DNA from: Symbiodinium natans
Lineage: Eukaryota > Sar > Dinophyceae > Suessiales > Symbiodiniaceae
Reading direction: 5' to 3'
Assembly: GCA_905221605.1 (NCBI GenBank)
Contig: CAJNDS010000740.1
Coordinates: 64,001 to 77,204 of the forward strand
DNA: 13,204 nucleotides
A program made the translations under genes and the position numbers. Below the pieces are notes generated by a model, which saw nothing but the letters and a program-made list of their open reading frames with translations, searched no databases and had not been told where the DNA came from. The first letter of the stretch is position 1. Every line of letters begins with the position of its first letter. Positions 1 through 8,403 of the stretch are shown one piece after another.

Positions 1-2052
1 CGGCCTCACCCAGAGAAAGACTCATCAGGATGACACGCCCACAGAAATTAGATATTCATACAGGAGGATACCCCAAACCCAATTCGAAATGCATTTTTCT
101 GGCTGAAAGTGCATAATTCTAAAGCCCCGATCCATTTCACCCATTAGATATAGATCCTTGGGCCATTTTGGGTACAGCAAACCAAGGCAAAGCGCCCTCG
201 TTGCGCGCCTGGACAGGGGGCCTGAGACATGAGCCAATCAGGCATCTTGGGTTTCGGGTTTAAGGTTTACGAGTCAGGACTCTGGAGACGCACTGCCGTC
301 TAGGGGTTTTGGGCTGAGCATTTCTTAGAAGCGCTGGCAATGCAGGGCCAGGGTTTAGGGTTGGGGCCGGCTCCCAGCCTGACCTTAAGACCCTAAACTT
401 TTGGCCATCTTAATTTGGGGTTCCAAAACTTCATGCCAGGAGGTTTGGTTGGAAATGTAGCAGTGGTGGCAAAGGGCCTTGGGTCTTAGGGTGCAAGGAG
501 TTTGGGATGACAGGTCAAAGATTTGTCTGCTGTCTCAACTTCGCCGACACACCCGTGCAAAGCTGTGCACGGGCCTTTCTGGTATGGATGTGTGCGGGCT
601 CATGACTGGCTTCGGCCAGGTGGGCACTTAGTGACCATGAAATGAAATCTGTGCAGAAGCACAAAGTCAATCGAATTCGAAGCGCACTGGAATGACGAAA
701 GGTCTCTTGTCTTAATCCGATGTTGCAATGTTGTCCGCTACTCTTCAGGCTGTTGAATCCTCCAATCCTGCGCAAACCCTAATCTCCCTCCACCCTGCGA
801 AGTATTGCTGGACGCAGTCCTTTCAGTCATTCCCATGCGAAGAGTGGCTCCGGCTTGGTCAAGGGCTAGCGGTACAAGCGCCATTTGCCCAAACGGCGTA
901 TCCGTTCCTGTTGACGAAGCCCCACTATTGCCAAGAGGATGGTGAGGTCGGCTGCACCACCCTCAAGACAAGCAACCACCACCTCCACCAATTAATGAAG
1001 CCCCGGGGGGTCTGAGGATGGCAGGATTGGGTGAGAGTAGCGGGAGGTCAATGTAGGATATGGTTAGGATCATATTGGCATGCTCGGAAGCATTCTCGCC
1101 CCCCCCCCTGCCTTCCCTGTGGAGCAGTGCTGCTGTCTGAGGCAAGAAACCATTGTTCCTATCTACCCATGTTTGTACATGCTCAACCCTTACGAGCCTT
1201 GAACGCCGACGCCATAAAAGACCTGAACTTTAAGCATCTCTACCCTAAACTTCCCTAAGCTGTACTCCGAAGCCCGCAGCCCTTATTCTCCTGGAGCTTT
1301 GTGAGGTGAAGAGGTGGAGTAGATGAGCATAGCTGGTTCTCAGGTCAGGCAAGCGTCCGGCCATCGTTCTTGGGGAGAAAGGGTGCGGGCCCAGGGTTCA
1401 TAGGAGGGCTCAGAGGGGGGGGCTAGGGTTTGAGGACTGCAGCATTTGGGGTTTGGGTTTCAGGTGCTTCTCACATTGGGGTTGGAGCCCTTGGAAATCA
1501 GAAGAATGCGTGATGATGGGGGCTTATCGGGAGACCTTGAAGCTAAAACAGCCACATGTTTGGGCTCGCAGTTGTCCGCCTGCACCACATTTCATGATTA
1601 TGATTTCCTTCTCACTGATATCGTCGCTCTTGCCAGCATTCTGCTCCACTGTCGCTTGTACTGGGATGTCTCAGCCCACCCCGCTGGATGCTTCAGGAAG
1701 TGAATATATTCTAGTTCAGCGCATCGTGCGTGCTTCTCCGTTTCATGCGTAAAGCAACTACCCCAGAGCACTGCTTGAACCCAGGTCTTGAGGACGCGTA
1801 GCGCCCACGCAGTGTTCAGGATACCTGCTCCCCGTAGACTTCCTGCCCATGGAGTGCCTTTCGGGCCTCGTGCAGTGGATAGTGGAGGAAGTCAGGGTGC
1901 CGGCCTTAGCGGGTTGATGGGCAGCACAGTCCAAAGTTGGGTGGTCTGCTAGGGCATGCATGCACGGATAGACGCTGGGAATTCTTGGATTAGTTTAGCA
2001 AGTTTGCAAAACTCCAAGAGGCGTATTACGATCACGTAGATGGTGAATATTC
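1..2052. other. Spacer with no recognisable gene
   Basis: I see no open frame with a recognisable domain on either strand. The stretch holds scattered degraded telomeric motifs (around 245-265, 350-420, 1425-1460) and a run of ten C at 1099-1108. The open frames here are under 100 codons, overlap one another on both strands and show no consistent codon bias. A weak F-Q-S-F pattern near 830-845 is too poor to call an exon. Confidence 0.6.
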
Positions 2053-2058
2053 ATGGAG

Positions 2059-2109
2059 TTTTTTGCGCTCGCTTCCTTCGCCTTAAATGGATTTCGGAAG
2101 CATTTCTGG
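2059..2109 (+). CDS. Possible small exon with one Sfi1-like repeat core (weak)
   Basis: The frame starting at ATG 2053 is open to TAG at 2218-2220. It contains LASFALNGFRK, which fits the Sfi1-repeat core L-L-x3-F/L-x2-W/F-K/R with Phe in the Trp position. An AG precedes 2059, and a GTAGAT donor follows TGG at 2110, so a 51-nt phase-0 exon is possible. The ATG could instead be a true start. It lies more than 3 kb upstream of the better candidate exons, with the copia fragment in between, and the match is short. Chance is a serious alternative. Confidence 0.2.
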
Positions 2110-2220
2110 GTAGATTGTTCTGCATCCGCTGGGTTTCAGTGTCAAGGTTTCTCTAAGGTCAGGGTGCAGACCGGGAAGGGGTCTAGAGGGGGACTGGACT
2201 GGGACCAGAAACGACTTTAG

Positions 2221-3223
2221 GGTTTAGTGCGGAAAAAAGCAATGCAAGGCAGGATTTGTCAGGATGTAGGGTTTACCATTTTTCTTCATGTCCTGCGAAA
2301 TGCCATTAAGCAAAAACACCACCCCCTCGCTATACATGTGCCCCCGCAGCTTAGCACGCATGGAATATCTGGGGGGGGGGGGGGAGGGGTATAGTCTTTT
2401 TTCAAGAAGCCTTGCTCCACGAATGGTCGCTTGAACCCTAAGCCCCAAGCCCTAAATTCCAAACCGTCTAAAACTGCCATCCGTGCAGGAAGGCTATCGG
2501 GAGGAGCTGCCATCCTGTTGGGGTTTGTGGTCAAGAGCTTAGCGTCCTCCAGGGATCTTCGGGTTTGAGTCCAGAGCTTGAGAAGTCCAGAGTTTGCACC
2601 CTGGGGACTCTGCGATTCCGAACCGCAGGCCCATTCCCCGTTGGGGCGAAAAAGCCATGAATTTATGAACCTCAAACCCGGTTTCTCCTGCGCATTACTT
2701 CGGGCTCTAGCAAAAGGCAGCCAGAGAGTCACAAATGCACAGCTGGACGACTCCTAGTTGCATCATCCCTAAGATGTGTGGCTATTTAAATTCGGGAAGG
2801 AGAAGGCGCGGTGCGAGGCTCGTGTCTGCCTGGGGGCGGGGGCTATCGGATCCGTTTCGCTTGCGCAGGTGGAGTCTTGATTGTAGGAATTAAGGGGATT
2901 CGGGGCTTGTGGGATTCGCTTGAGTGAGACTCAAGGAAGAATTGAGGGTGTTTAGGTTTATGAGGTCACGGGGGGTTGAGGGTTTGGGGTGTAAGGGGTG
3001 AACTGGGTTTAAGGCTTTCGGAGTTGGACTGCAGCCTTGAGAATGCGGCAAGTTGCGCGGACGTGGATTTGCGTAGGTCAATTTCGTAGCGTCTCTCTAA
3101 GCAACTACCCCTAATGGCTTTCATGATGCTTTCATGCCCTTGGGTAGCATCAGAAATGTCGAGTGTATTGGAGTTTTTGAGGCATGCTTGGCACAGTCTA
3201 CATGAACCATCCAAACGAAAAGT

Positions 3224-3225
<2 letters not shown>
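2221..3225. other. Spacer with degraded telomeric motifs
   Basis: No gene is supported. There are degraded TTTAGGG motifs in both orientations (around 2217-2225, 2430-2450, 2940-3015) and a G homopolymer at 2371-2384. A 148-codon minus-strand open frame (2286-2732) has no recognisable domain and reads through the homopolymer as a run of prolines, so I do not call it. Confidence 0.6.
2371..2384. repeat. G homopolymer, 14 nt
   Basis: Fourteen consecutive G are followed by AGGGG. Similar C runs occur on this strand at 1099-1108, 3432-3441, 9029-9039 and 9408-9420, so G/C homopolymers recur across the window. Confidence 0.95.

Positions 3226-3254
<29 letters not shown>
3226..3254. repeat. (GT)n microsatellite, 29 nt
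   Basis: Uninterrupted GT dinucleotides sit between AAGTA and CTCATTTT. It is a simple microsatellite. Open frames reading through it give only Val-Cys or Thr-His runs. Confidence 0.95.
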
Positions 3255-3256
<2 letters not shown>

Positions 3257-3431
3257 CATTTTGGGCTGAGGGGTCAGGCCAGGCTCTTTGGGTTTTGGGC
3301 TTCAATTGAAACCCTAAACCCTAAACGGGGCGAGAATGACATGCAAGCAGTATGTTCACAGGCCAGGATCCCCCCTGTTGGCGAGCAGAACCAACACGTA
3401 ATCGACCAAAATAGGTGCCCATAATTTTCGA

Positions 3432-3441
3432 CCCCCCCCCC
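3432..3441. repeat. C homopolymer, 10 nt
   Basis: Ten C lie next to the point where copia similarity ends on the minus strand. The run may mark the truncation edge or be a slippage site. Confidence 0.9.
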
Positions 3442-3469
3442 GAACCCCTGGACCCGATTGAGACCTTCC

Positions 3470-4512
3470 TCAACACGACGCCCGTCCCTCCACAGAACTT
3501 GCAGAAGAACAGCTCTCGGCATCTGGTACAAGGTGCTTCTGAAATCTAGCTCTTATAATATCTGCTGGAGTGTCGCCATCGTTCCAAGGCTGAATCTCAC
3601 CCATCGCCTCTTCCAAAGTGATCAAATCTGCCGCTGGAACATCCCACTTGACGTCACCACTTGAACTCACCCACACAGTCTGATCTCGAGGACCCTTTTC
3701 AATCCTCCAACGAACCACCTCCCGATCCTTCAGCACTGGCATCTGAGTGACCCGTACCGAAGTCCGCCCATCTCTCTCGACCATGACACGTGCGCCTCCA
3801 GGGATTCGCTCGTCATTAGCCAAGAACACACCTTCTTCAGCACGCGGCGCAAAAGGGTGCTCTTGTGCCTGCAGGGGTTTTCGTACAAAGACAGGATCTC
3901 CCATCCTTGGTCTGTCCTTTGGCAAGAGAAGTCCTAGGGCTTTGCATCGTCGCAAGAAAGTTGCTTCCAGGATTGCTTCGCTCCATAGTTGCAAAGGCAA
4001 ACGTGAGTGCAAAAGAAGTGTTCCAGCTGCTTCATAATTCCCACAAGTCTCTCAGCCTTACCGTTCTGTCTCGGCACGTATGCTCGAAGTCGGCCACACG
4101 CAACAACGTTCAACCTCTTTCTGAAATGCACCGCCTGTGAACTCGCGACCTGCGTGTGGATGCGAAATATCGGCGGAGCTCCCTGAGCCATAGATACTAT
4201 CTGGCACATCACAGAACTCAAAGCTCGAGCTACTTCCTCTGTCTTATTCGTGTACAACAGGCGTGTAAATGGAATGTCCTGACCCTCCATGCTGAGATTC
4301 GCAACCATGAAATAACGATGTCCTGAAAACGATGCTGGGTGAGGTCCTGAAAGATCCATAGACAAGGTGCCCTTGCCAACTGCTTGCGGATCAAGTCGTT
4401 TGCACTTACGCTTATGCCCAGCTGCCTCCACGCATTTAGGACAATGACGATCGTACAGCCCACTTTGGCACTTCCGCTGTAGCAAAGTTAGTGCTCGTTG
4501 CTTCGCAGCCTA
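3470..4512 (-). pseudogene. Ty1/copia-type retrotransposon pol fragment (integrase), frameshifted
   Basis: This is a decayed piece of a copia polyprotein in two overlapping minus-strand frames. Frame one (4509 down to 3934) has a CxxC pair (HCPKC) typical of the integrase zinc-binding end. It then has MDLSGPH with the first catalytic Asp (codon 4356-4354), and PRQNGKAERLVG with the catalytic Glu (codon 4053-4051). The second catalytic Asp, expected after IHT, is missing (codon 4152-4150 is CAG). Frame two (4012 down to 3470) continues the protein after a one-base slip near 4010-4020, with RLPLQLW-EAI and EEGVFLANDERIPGG, which resemble the copia integrase C-terminal region. A TAG at 4512-4510 interrupts the frame upstream. 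No reverse transcriptase motif follows; the similarity stops near 3470, just before a C10 run on the plus strand. The fragment is truncated at both ends and inactive. Family assignment is firm; the dinoflagellate flavour is an impression. Confidence 0.85.
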
Positions 4513-4825
4513 ATCAAAGGCTGAAGCAGGGCCATCACACTCGGCAGCTTTAGCAGTCCATGGCGGCTCAGGCGACTCTCCGAGTAACGGGACCCCACAA
4601 TTCTTCACACCTCCCTGAAAACTCCGTAGACACAAAACCCGCAAACCCCGAACCCTCATCATCATCGTCATCATCAACGGGTTTGATGCGTGTTGCCTTG
4701 TCAGCGTGTGTGCTTGATTGCGTGTCATTGCTGAAGAGCGTTCGCTGTAAATCCGCAGGCCCCGGCCAAGAACTTGATCCTCCAGGCTGTGAAACTTTGA
4801 TTCTAGACAAACATGATGCAACCAT
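4513..4825 (-). pseudogene. Possible upstream remnant of the copia polyprotein (linker before integrase)
   Basis: The frame that holds the integrase zinc pair stays open on the other side of the TAG at 4512-4510 and reads GESPEPPWTAKAAECDGP. An adjacent frame gives an acidic stretch (PVDDDDDDEGSG) then STEFSGRCEELWGPV. An acidic, low-complexity linker ahead of the integrase is common in copia polyproteins, so this may be the degraded protease-integrase spacer. No protease DTG/DSG motif is visible. The acidic run is simply an ATC/TCA trinucleotide repeat (about 4657-4677), so coding origin is uncertain. Confidence 0.3.
4657..4677. repeat. Short (ATC)n-like trinucleotide repeat
   Basis: Seven TCA/TCG triplets in a row. 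They read as poly-Ser on the plus strand and poly-Asp on the minus strand. Confidence 0.85.
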
Positions 4826-5420
4826 GTCGATTGTGCTGCAGTGGTGGTTTACATGTCAATGTTTGTTTGTATACACATACTGTTTGCTGAAGAATGCTCA
4901 AAATTGGGGGTGAGGGGTAAAGGGTTCAGCAACAGGGTGGCCGGGTTGAGCAGACCTATTCAAAGTGCCCGCCCCAAATCCTAAACCCAAGCCCCAACCC
5001 CAATCCCGGAAATTCGGCCTTAAACCCTTACCATACATGTCACTGAGAAACTGCCCTGAACCCTCTGAAATTTACGCCCCAAACCTGCAAAAAAAGACGC
5101 GCGCACCTCAGGGCGAGGTCCAGCTTCTCAAAGAGAAGCACCAGGACTCTAGAGTTTAGGGTTTATAGAGTTTAGGGCTGAGGTTTGAGTTTTAAGGGTT
5201 GACATGTTGAGGTGTAGGCGGCGCCAACGGCACGATAAGAGGAAAGCGGCTCTATAGCGTGAAGCCATGTGGACATCTAGTATATTTTGTTGATGTCCCG
5301 TTTGGGTTTAAGAGGGTTGTATCTACGGAGTCTAGTAAGCTATTGCAGCACATGTCTAACGTATTTCAACAACCCGACCCCTGGCTTCGGGTGATGGAAG
5401 CAGGTGTCTGCGGAAGTCAG
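4826..5420. other. Spacer with degraded telomeric repeats
   Basis: No gene is supported. Degraded C-strand motifs occur at about 4978-5070 and G-strand motifs at 5150-5215, where AGAGTTTAGGG appears twice. A short GC-rich stretch at 5100-5150 (GEVQLLKEKHQDSR in one frame) could be exonic, but nothing confirms it. Confidence 0.5.
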
Positions 5421-5490
5421 GATGTTGTTGTGGGCACGCTTTCAGGCATTCCGCTCTTTAAGCAAGAAAATGGCCTCTAATATCGCGCAA
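5421..5490 (+). CDS. Possible exon with one Sfi1-like repeat core (weak)
   Basis: Following an AG at 5419-5420, the frame reads MLLWARFQAFRSLSKK. This fits L-L-x3-F-x2-W/F-R exactly, with Phe in place of Trp, and is followed by basic residues. I cannot place the donor: GT dinucleotides occur near 5494 and 5502, so the end given is approximate. It is the first of a series of similar plus-strand islands. A chance match of such a short pattern remains possible. Confidence 0.28.
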
Positions 5491-5909
5491 CATTGTTGCA
5501 GTCGTACCCTGTTTTGTTCCCCCCTCCTTTCTTCGCAAGTTTGGGGTTCAGGGCTTAGGTGTGTAGAGCTTAGGGTTTTGGAGCTAAATGAGGGTTCCCT
5601 TTCGACAGGAGGGGTCCTCTTCCTTCTGTCTTGGTGGAGAACAGGATAACGAAATAGAGTAACATACTGAATTAGGGCCACGGGAGGATACCGAACTCCC
5701 TGATTCCTTATAAGAACTAGTCGGTCGAGAGTCTTAATGCTCTCTGTGCGTACCATAAACAAAGATATAGAGGGTTAAGGGCTTTCGCCCTGCAGGAGAC
5801 TCAGTACTCAGATTGCAGCAAGACAGGAGGCACGCAGGGCTTGGGATTGAGGGGTGGTTTGGGGTCCAGAGGGTTATAGGGATATTGCGTTTTTAAATTA
5901 GGGTTTTAG
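5491..5909. other. Putative intron or spacer with degraded telomeric motifs
   Basis: Degraded TTTAGGG motifs occur at 5545-5580, 5825-5850 and 5895-5910. A small inverted repeat (GAGAG, 8-nt loop, CTCTC) lies near 5727-5744. A pyrimidine-rich stretch ending in CTGCAG, followed by an Arg/Gln-rich open segment at about 5797-5840, could be a further small exon but carries no motif. Confidence 0.4.
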
Positions 5910-6012
5910 GTGCGACGCTCCGGTCGAAGGTGCTTCGGTCCAATGCCTTCCAATCCTGGCGGCACTACGCTCTCATGAGCAGGCGCAGAGGGCGAAGGGT
6001 CAGGGCTTGGAG
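5910..6012 (+). CDS. Candidate exon 'i': Sfi1-like centrin-binding repeat
   Basis: The open frame contains VLRSNAFQSWRHYALMSRRR followed by GRRVRAW. It matches the Sfi1 core (L-x-x3-F-x2-W-R), in which an aromatic/hydrophobic face of a long helix binds the C-lobe of centrin. By my count about 20 of 27 codons end in G or C, unlike the surrounding degraded telomeric DNA. Possible boundaries are a TTTTAG acceptor (5908-5909; or CGAAG at 5928-5929) and a donor reading AG then GTTAGA at 6013. Its length, near 100 nt, suits one repeat of about 33 residues. The frame runs open to 6289, but composition changes after 6013. Exon structure is predicted by eye. Alternatives are a decayed gene fragment or a chance arginine-rich frame. 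Confidence 0.45.
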
Positions 6013-6286
6013 GTTAGATGGTTTACTGGTTTCGTTTTCATCCTCCAGATGGTTTTTGGGGGGACAGTGGCTGTTTGGAATGAGCTCTAAACCCTCAGTC
6101 CCTGGTTCCAAGGCGGAATGCTTCGTTTGCAAGATGAGGGCGTGCGATTCGAGCCCGGTGTCGGTTGCAGGGCCTTGTTTGCGCGGAGACCTTGAGTGGG
6201 TCGGTTTCGCCAGATTGAATTTGGAGTTCAGAGTTTCAGTTTTACCGCTACCGGAATCCAAACAGGAAGCTAGAGAAAGAACACCC

Positions 6287-6411
6287 TAGAGCCTGAAACC
6301 TAGCCCTAAAGGCCTGAAACCTAAAACCCTACACGCCTTTTTACACCCTGAAACCCTAAACCCTAAACCCTTAATCCTAAACCTTAAACCCTAAACCCTA
6401 AAACCCTGAAT
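6287..6411 (-). repeat. Degraded telomeric repeat cluster, C-strand orientation
   Basis: Imperfect CCCTAAA units with insertions (CCTGAAA, CCCTAAAA, CCCTTAAT) fill the stretch. The orientation is opposite to the G-strand cluster at 6509-6545. Confidence 0.85.
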
Positions 6412-6423
6412 GAACCCAGCCAG

Positions 6424-6507
6424 GCAACAGCGCCGCCTTCGCGCCGCGGCGCTGCAGCGTGGAGAGGCGGCCGCACAGCGCTTGACCGCACGGAGCTTGG
6501 CGCGAGG
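6424..6507 (+). CDS. Possible GC-rich exon 'ii', Arg/Ala-rich helix
   Basis: This very GC-rich island lies between oppositely oriented telomeric clusters. An AG at 6422-6423 precedes it. In the phase left by exon i (AG plus G gives Arg) the frame reads QQRRLRAAALQRGEAAAQRL then TARSLAR, which would be a basic amphipathic helix like the linkers between Sfi1 repeats. No Trp core is present. A GT donor lies at 6508, but it would not keep phase with the next island, whereas a GA donor at 6504 would. Any GC-rich stretch is open by default, so support is weak. It also contains a strong hairpin (6428-6454). Confidence 0.27.
6428..6454. repeat. GC hairpin: 9-bp perfect stem, 9-nt loop
   Basis: CAGCGCCGC (6428-6436) pairs with GCGGCGCTG (6446-6454). 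A 12-bp perfect palindrome, GCGCCGCGGCGC, overlaps it at 6441-6452. Confidence 0.85.
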
Positions 6508-6508
6508 G

Positions 6509-6670
6509 TTGAGGGTTTTAGGGTTTAGGGTTTAGGGTTTAGGCTTTATGGTTGAGAGTACAGGTTTCGGGTTTAGAGTTCAGGGTTGTGGTTTGAAGGT
6601 TGAGATTTTAGGTTTCAGGGTGACGGGCTGAGGGTTTAGGGTTGTAAGTTTCAGAGTTGAGGGTTTCGGG
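6509..6670 (+). repeat. Telomeric repeat cluster, G-strand, mostly degraded
   Basis: Three nearly perfect TTTAGGG units (about 6517-6543) are followed by progressively altered copies (GTTGAGG, GTTTCGG, GGTTGTGG) to about 6670. Confidence 0.85.
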
Positions 6671-6746
6671 TTGTGAGGAGGGCTGAGGCACAGGCCTAAC
6701 CTAGAGATGCAAAGGCGCCCGACATCCACAGCCTTAAGTCCAGAAA

Positions 6747-6794
6747 CCCGAAACCCTAAACCCTAAACACTAAACCCTAAACCCTAAACCCTAG
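6747..6794 (-). repeat. Telomeric repeat cluster, C-strand, about six units
   Basis: CCCTAAA units with one CACTAAA variant end in CCCTAG. That final CTAG would supply the acceptor AG for the island that starts at 6795. Confidence 0.9.
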
Positions 6795-6904
6795 ACCGCA
6801 AGAAGCCTTTCAAAGCCTTGAGCAAGGTCCGTTTGACGCAGTCGCTGCTTGCGGTGGCCACTGGCGCTTGGGCAAACTTCTGTCGCGAGGTGAAGGCGCT
6901 GAAG
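6795..6904 (+). CDS. Candidate exon 'iii': Sfi1-like centrin-binding repeat
   Basis: This 110-nt island lies directly between a C-strand and a G-strand telomeric cluster. The frame after the first two bases reads RKKPFKALSKVRL, then LLAVATGAWANFCREVKALK. The second part fits L-L-x3-(F/L)-x2-W with Thr at the F/L position, and an Ala lies about nine residues before LL (the consensus has seven). About 28 of 36 codons end in G or C by my count. An AG ends the upstream repeat (6793-6794), and the donor reads AAG then GTTTAG at 6905, inside the next telomeric repeat; in-frame TAG follows at 6908. Boundaries are predicted. The sharp change from repeat to codon-biased sequence is the best evidence for a real exon. 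Confidence 0.48.
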
Positions 6905-6927
6905 GTTTAGTGTTTAGGGTTTGGGGC

Positions 6928-7047
6928 GGGTTTAGGGTTTAGGGTTTAGGGTTTAGGGTTTAGGGTTTAGGGTTTAGGGTTTAGGGTTTAGGGTTTAGGG
7001 TTTAGGGTTTAGGGTTTAGGGTTTAGGGTTTAGGGTTTAGGGTTTAG
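6928..7047 (+). repeat. Perfect interstitial telomeric array, G-strand, about 17 units
   Basis: TTTAGGG is repeated without error for about 120 nt. Perfect arrays of almost the same length lie at 7355-7469 and, inverted, at 8404-8522. Confidence 0.97.
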
Positions 7048-7354
7048 ATCGTAAGCCCTGGGCCCCAAACCCAAAACTTATGAAAGTTGACAGCCTCATA
7101 ACACTGGGGAAGTTGGTGAAAGGTTAGCATCAGCAAAGGGGCAAACTAATGAGACCGAACATCGAGATAGCATCGGCAAACTTCACCAATTCGAACAAGA
7201 TTCGTTCGATTTTCTGGGTGTTCGTTCGGCCGGTCACCATTCAGTTTCTTGGATTATTTCGCCGGGATATCCAGATTCGATTCTTTGTTGTCCGGCCTAA
7301 GAAATCGAAGCCACCTTCCCGGACAGCAATTTTAGAGGCACTTTTTAAGATTCT
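7048..7354. other. AT-rich spacer between two telomeric arrays
   Basis: This 307-bp segment is visibly richer in A and T than its flanks and free of telomeric motifs. It has a small inverted repeat (TCGAAC 7191-7196, GTTCGA 7204-7209). One plus-strand frame stays open through it (7149-7373) but ends in telomeric repeat and has no recognisable domain. Confidence 0.6.
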
Positions 7355-7469
7355 TTTAGGGTTTAGGGTTTAGGGTTTAGGGTTTAGGGTTTAGGGTTTA
7401 GGGTTTAGGGTTTAGGGTTTAGGGTTTAGGGTTTAGGGTTTAGGGTTTAGGGTTTAGGGTTTAGGGTTT
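7355..7469 (+). repeat. Perfect interstitial telomeric array, G-strand, about 16 units
   Basis: Error-free TTTAGGG units begin after TTC and end at GTTTGGTTG. Confidence 0.97.
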
Positions 7470-7790
7470 GGTTGATTCCCCACCCTCGGTGTGGGTTGTT
7501 AGATTGTAAGTCAACCGTTCTCTTCGTCCGCGCCTCCCCGTCTCCTCCTCCACCGTTTGTTGGGAGTGTAGGGCTATGGTACGCAAAAACAAATAACACC
7601 GGGACTTTGGCGCGAATGCTGAAAGTCGGAAACCGGCTTTCGTTCATCTTCGCAGCCTGAAGAATCGAAACGTACCCCTCTTTGCCTGTTGAAGCCAAAC
7701 AACTATTTTGTTGACTGTTCGTTTTTCCAGCCATGGAATCGAAGCTTGTGTTTATTCTACTTTGTTAGGTTTCATGTCAACCATTCTCAG
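7470..7790. other. Spacer without recognisable gene
   Basis: This stretch has no telomeric motifs and no recognisable domain. Open frames on both strands are short and unremarkable. It is the left part of the unique sequence between the facing telomeric arrays. Confidence 0.5.
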
Positions 7791-7863
7791 GCAATTCTCC
7801 TCGTGCGTCCCGAAGTGACGGGGCGCGCCCGACATCCCGAATGCTTGGCCAAAGAACTGGCAT
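7791..7863 (+). CDS. Possible exon 'iv' with strong splice signals
   Basis: A good acceptor (CATTCTCAG, ending 7790) and a consensus-like donor (GTAAGT at 7864) bracket 73 nt. The phase-0 frame reads AILLVRPEVTGRARHPECLA then KELA, with mostly G/C-ending codons. It has no Sfi1 core and I recognise no domain. The phase is compatible with island iii, which ends on a complete codon. The splice signals are the best in the window; the protein evidence is weak. Confidence 0.3.
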
Positions 7864-8065
7864 GTAAGTTATTGGGAAAGATACCTGGATCTAGGTCTTT
7901 GAAAAGAGGTAGCCCCAAACCCTAAAGCTTCAGCTGGGTTGAGCCTATTGCTCAGGGGCTTTCCCCAGTCCCCAAAAAAATCCTCAGCCCGAGACGCGGG
8001 CTCATGGATCACAAGGGTTTAGATCCGTTTAGGTGTCAAGGGTTTAGGGTGTTTCGGCCTTGGGG

Positions 8066-8162
8066 CTCTTTCGTCTTTTTCGTCTCTTTCGTCTCTTTCG
8101 TCTCTTTTGTCTCTTTCGTCTCTTTCGTCTCTTTCGTCTCTTTCGTCTCTTTCGTCTCTCTC
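8066..8162 (+). repeat. 9-bp minisatellite, unit GTCTCTTTC, about 10-11 units
   Basis: A pyrimidine-rich nonamer is tandemly repeated with a few variants (TTTTTC, TTTTGTC). Because the unit is three codons it is open in frame and would encode Phe-Val-Ser repeats. I treat this as a property of the repeat and not as a gene. Confidence 0.9.
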
Positions 8163-8323
8163 TCCATGCAAGGGCGACGCCCTCTGCTTGTCTGTGGGGG
8201 TCTGTAACGTCGGGGATTCGGGCTAAGGCGGCTAAGGTGTAGAAGGTCTAGCCATCAAGCTTGTGCACCCCAAAATCCCGATAAGCCGATTAAGCCCCCA
8301 ATTATCTGAGAAGCCCTGACAAG

Positions 8324-8388
8324 GCAGAGGCGAGGCAGATCCTAACCATGTCCATTGTGAAACGGCAGCTGGCAGGGACGAGGAGCCA
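8324..8388 (+). CDS. Possible exon 'v', diverged repeat core (weak)
   Basis: Between an AG (8322-8323) and a GTGTTT donor (8389), just before the C-strand telomeric array, the frame reads AEARQILTMSIVKRQLAGTR. The RQIL-x-x-x-I pattern resembles KQIL-x-x-x-F of the island at 8879, but the Trp position is Arg. It could be a diverged repeat, a non-core helix or chance. Confidence 0.22.
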
Positions 8389-8403
8389 GTGTTTTAGGGT
8401 CAG

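Noticed and set aside
162-182. CCATTTTGG context similar to the dinoflagellate spliced leader
   Set aside because: By my alignment only about 14 of 21 positions agree and the ends differ; CATTTTGGG near 3256 is no better. Not enough for a relict leader.
2286-2732. 148-codon minus-strand open frame
   Set aside because: No domain, no codon bias, and it passes through a G14 homopolymer read as proline.
5727-5744. GAGAG/CTCTC inverted repeat as a terminator or tRNA arm
   Set aside because: A five-base stem is expected by chance at this length and there is no adjacent gene or T run.
5930-6289. Whole 119-codon open frame as a single-exon gene
   Set aside because: Only the part to about 6012 has the repeat core and codon bias; the rest resembles degraded spacer and a GTTAGA donor lies at the change point.
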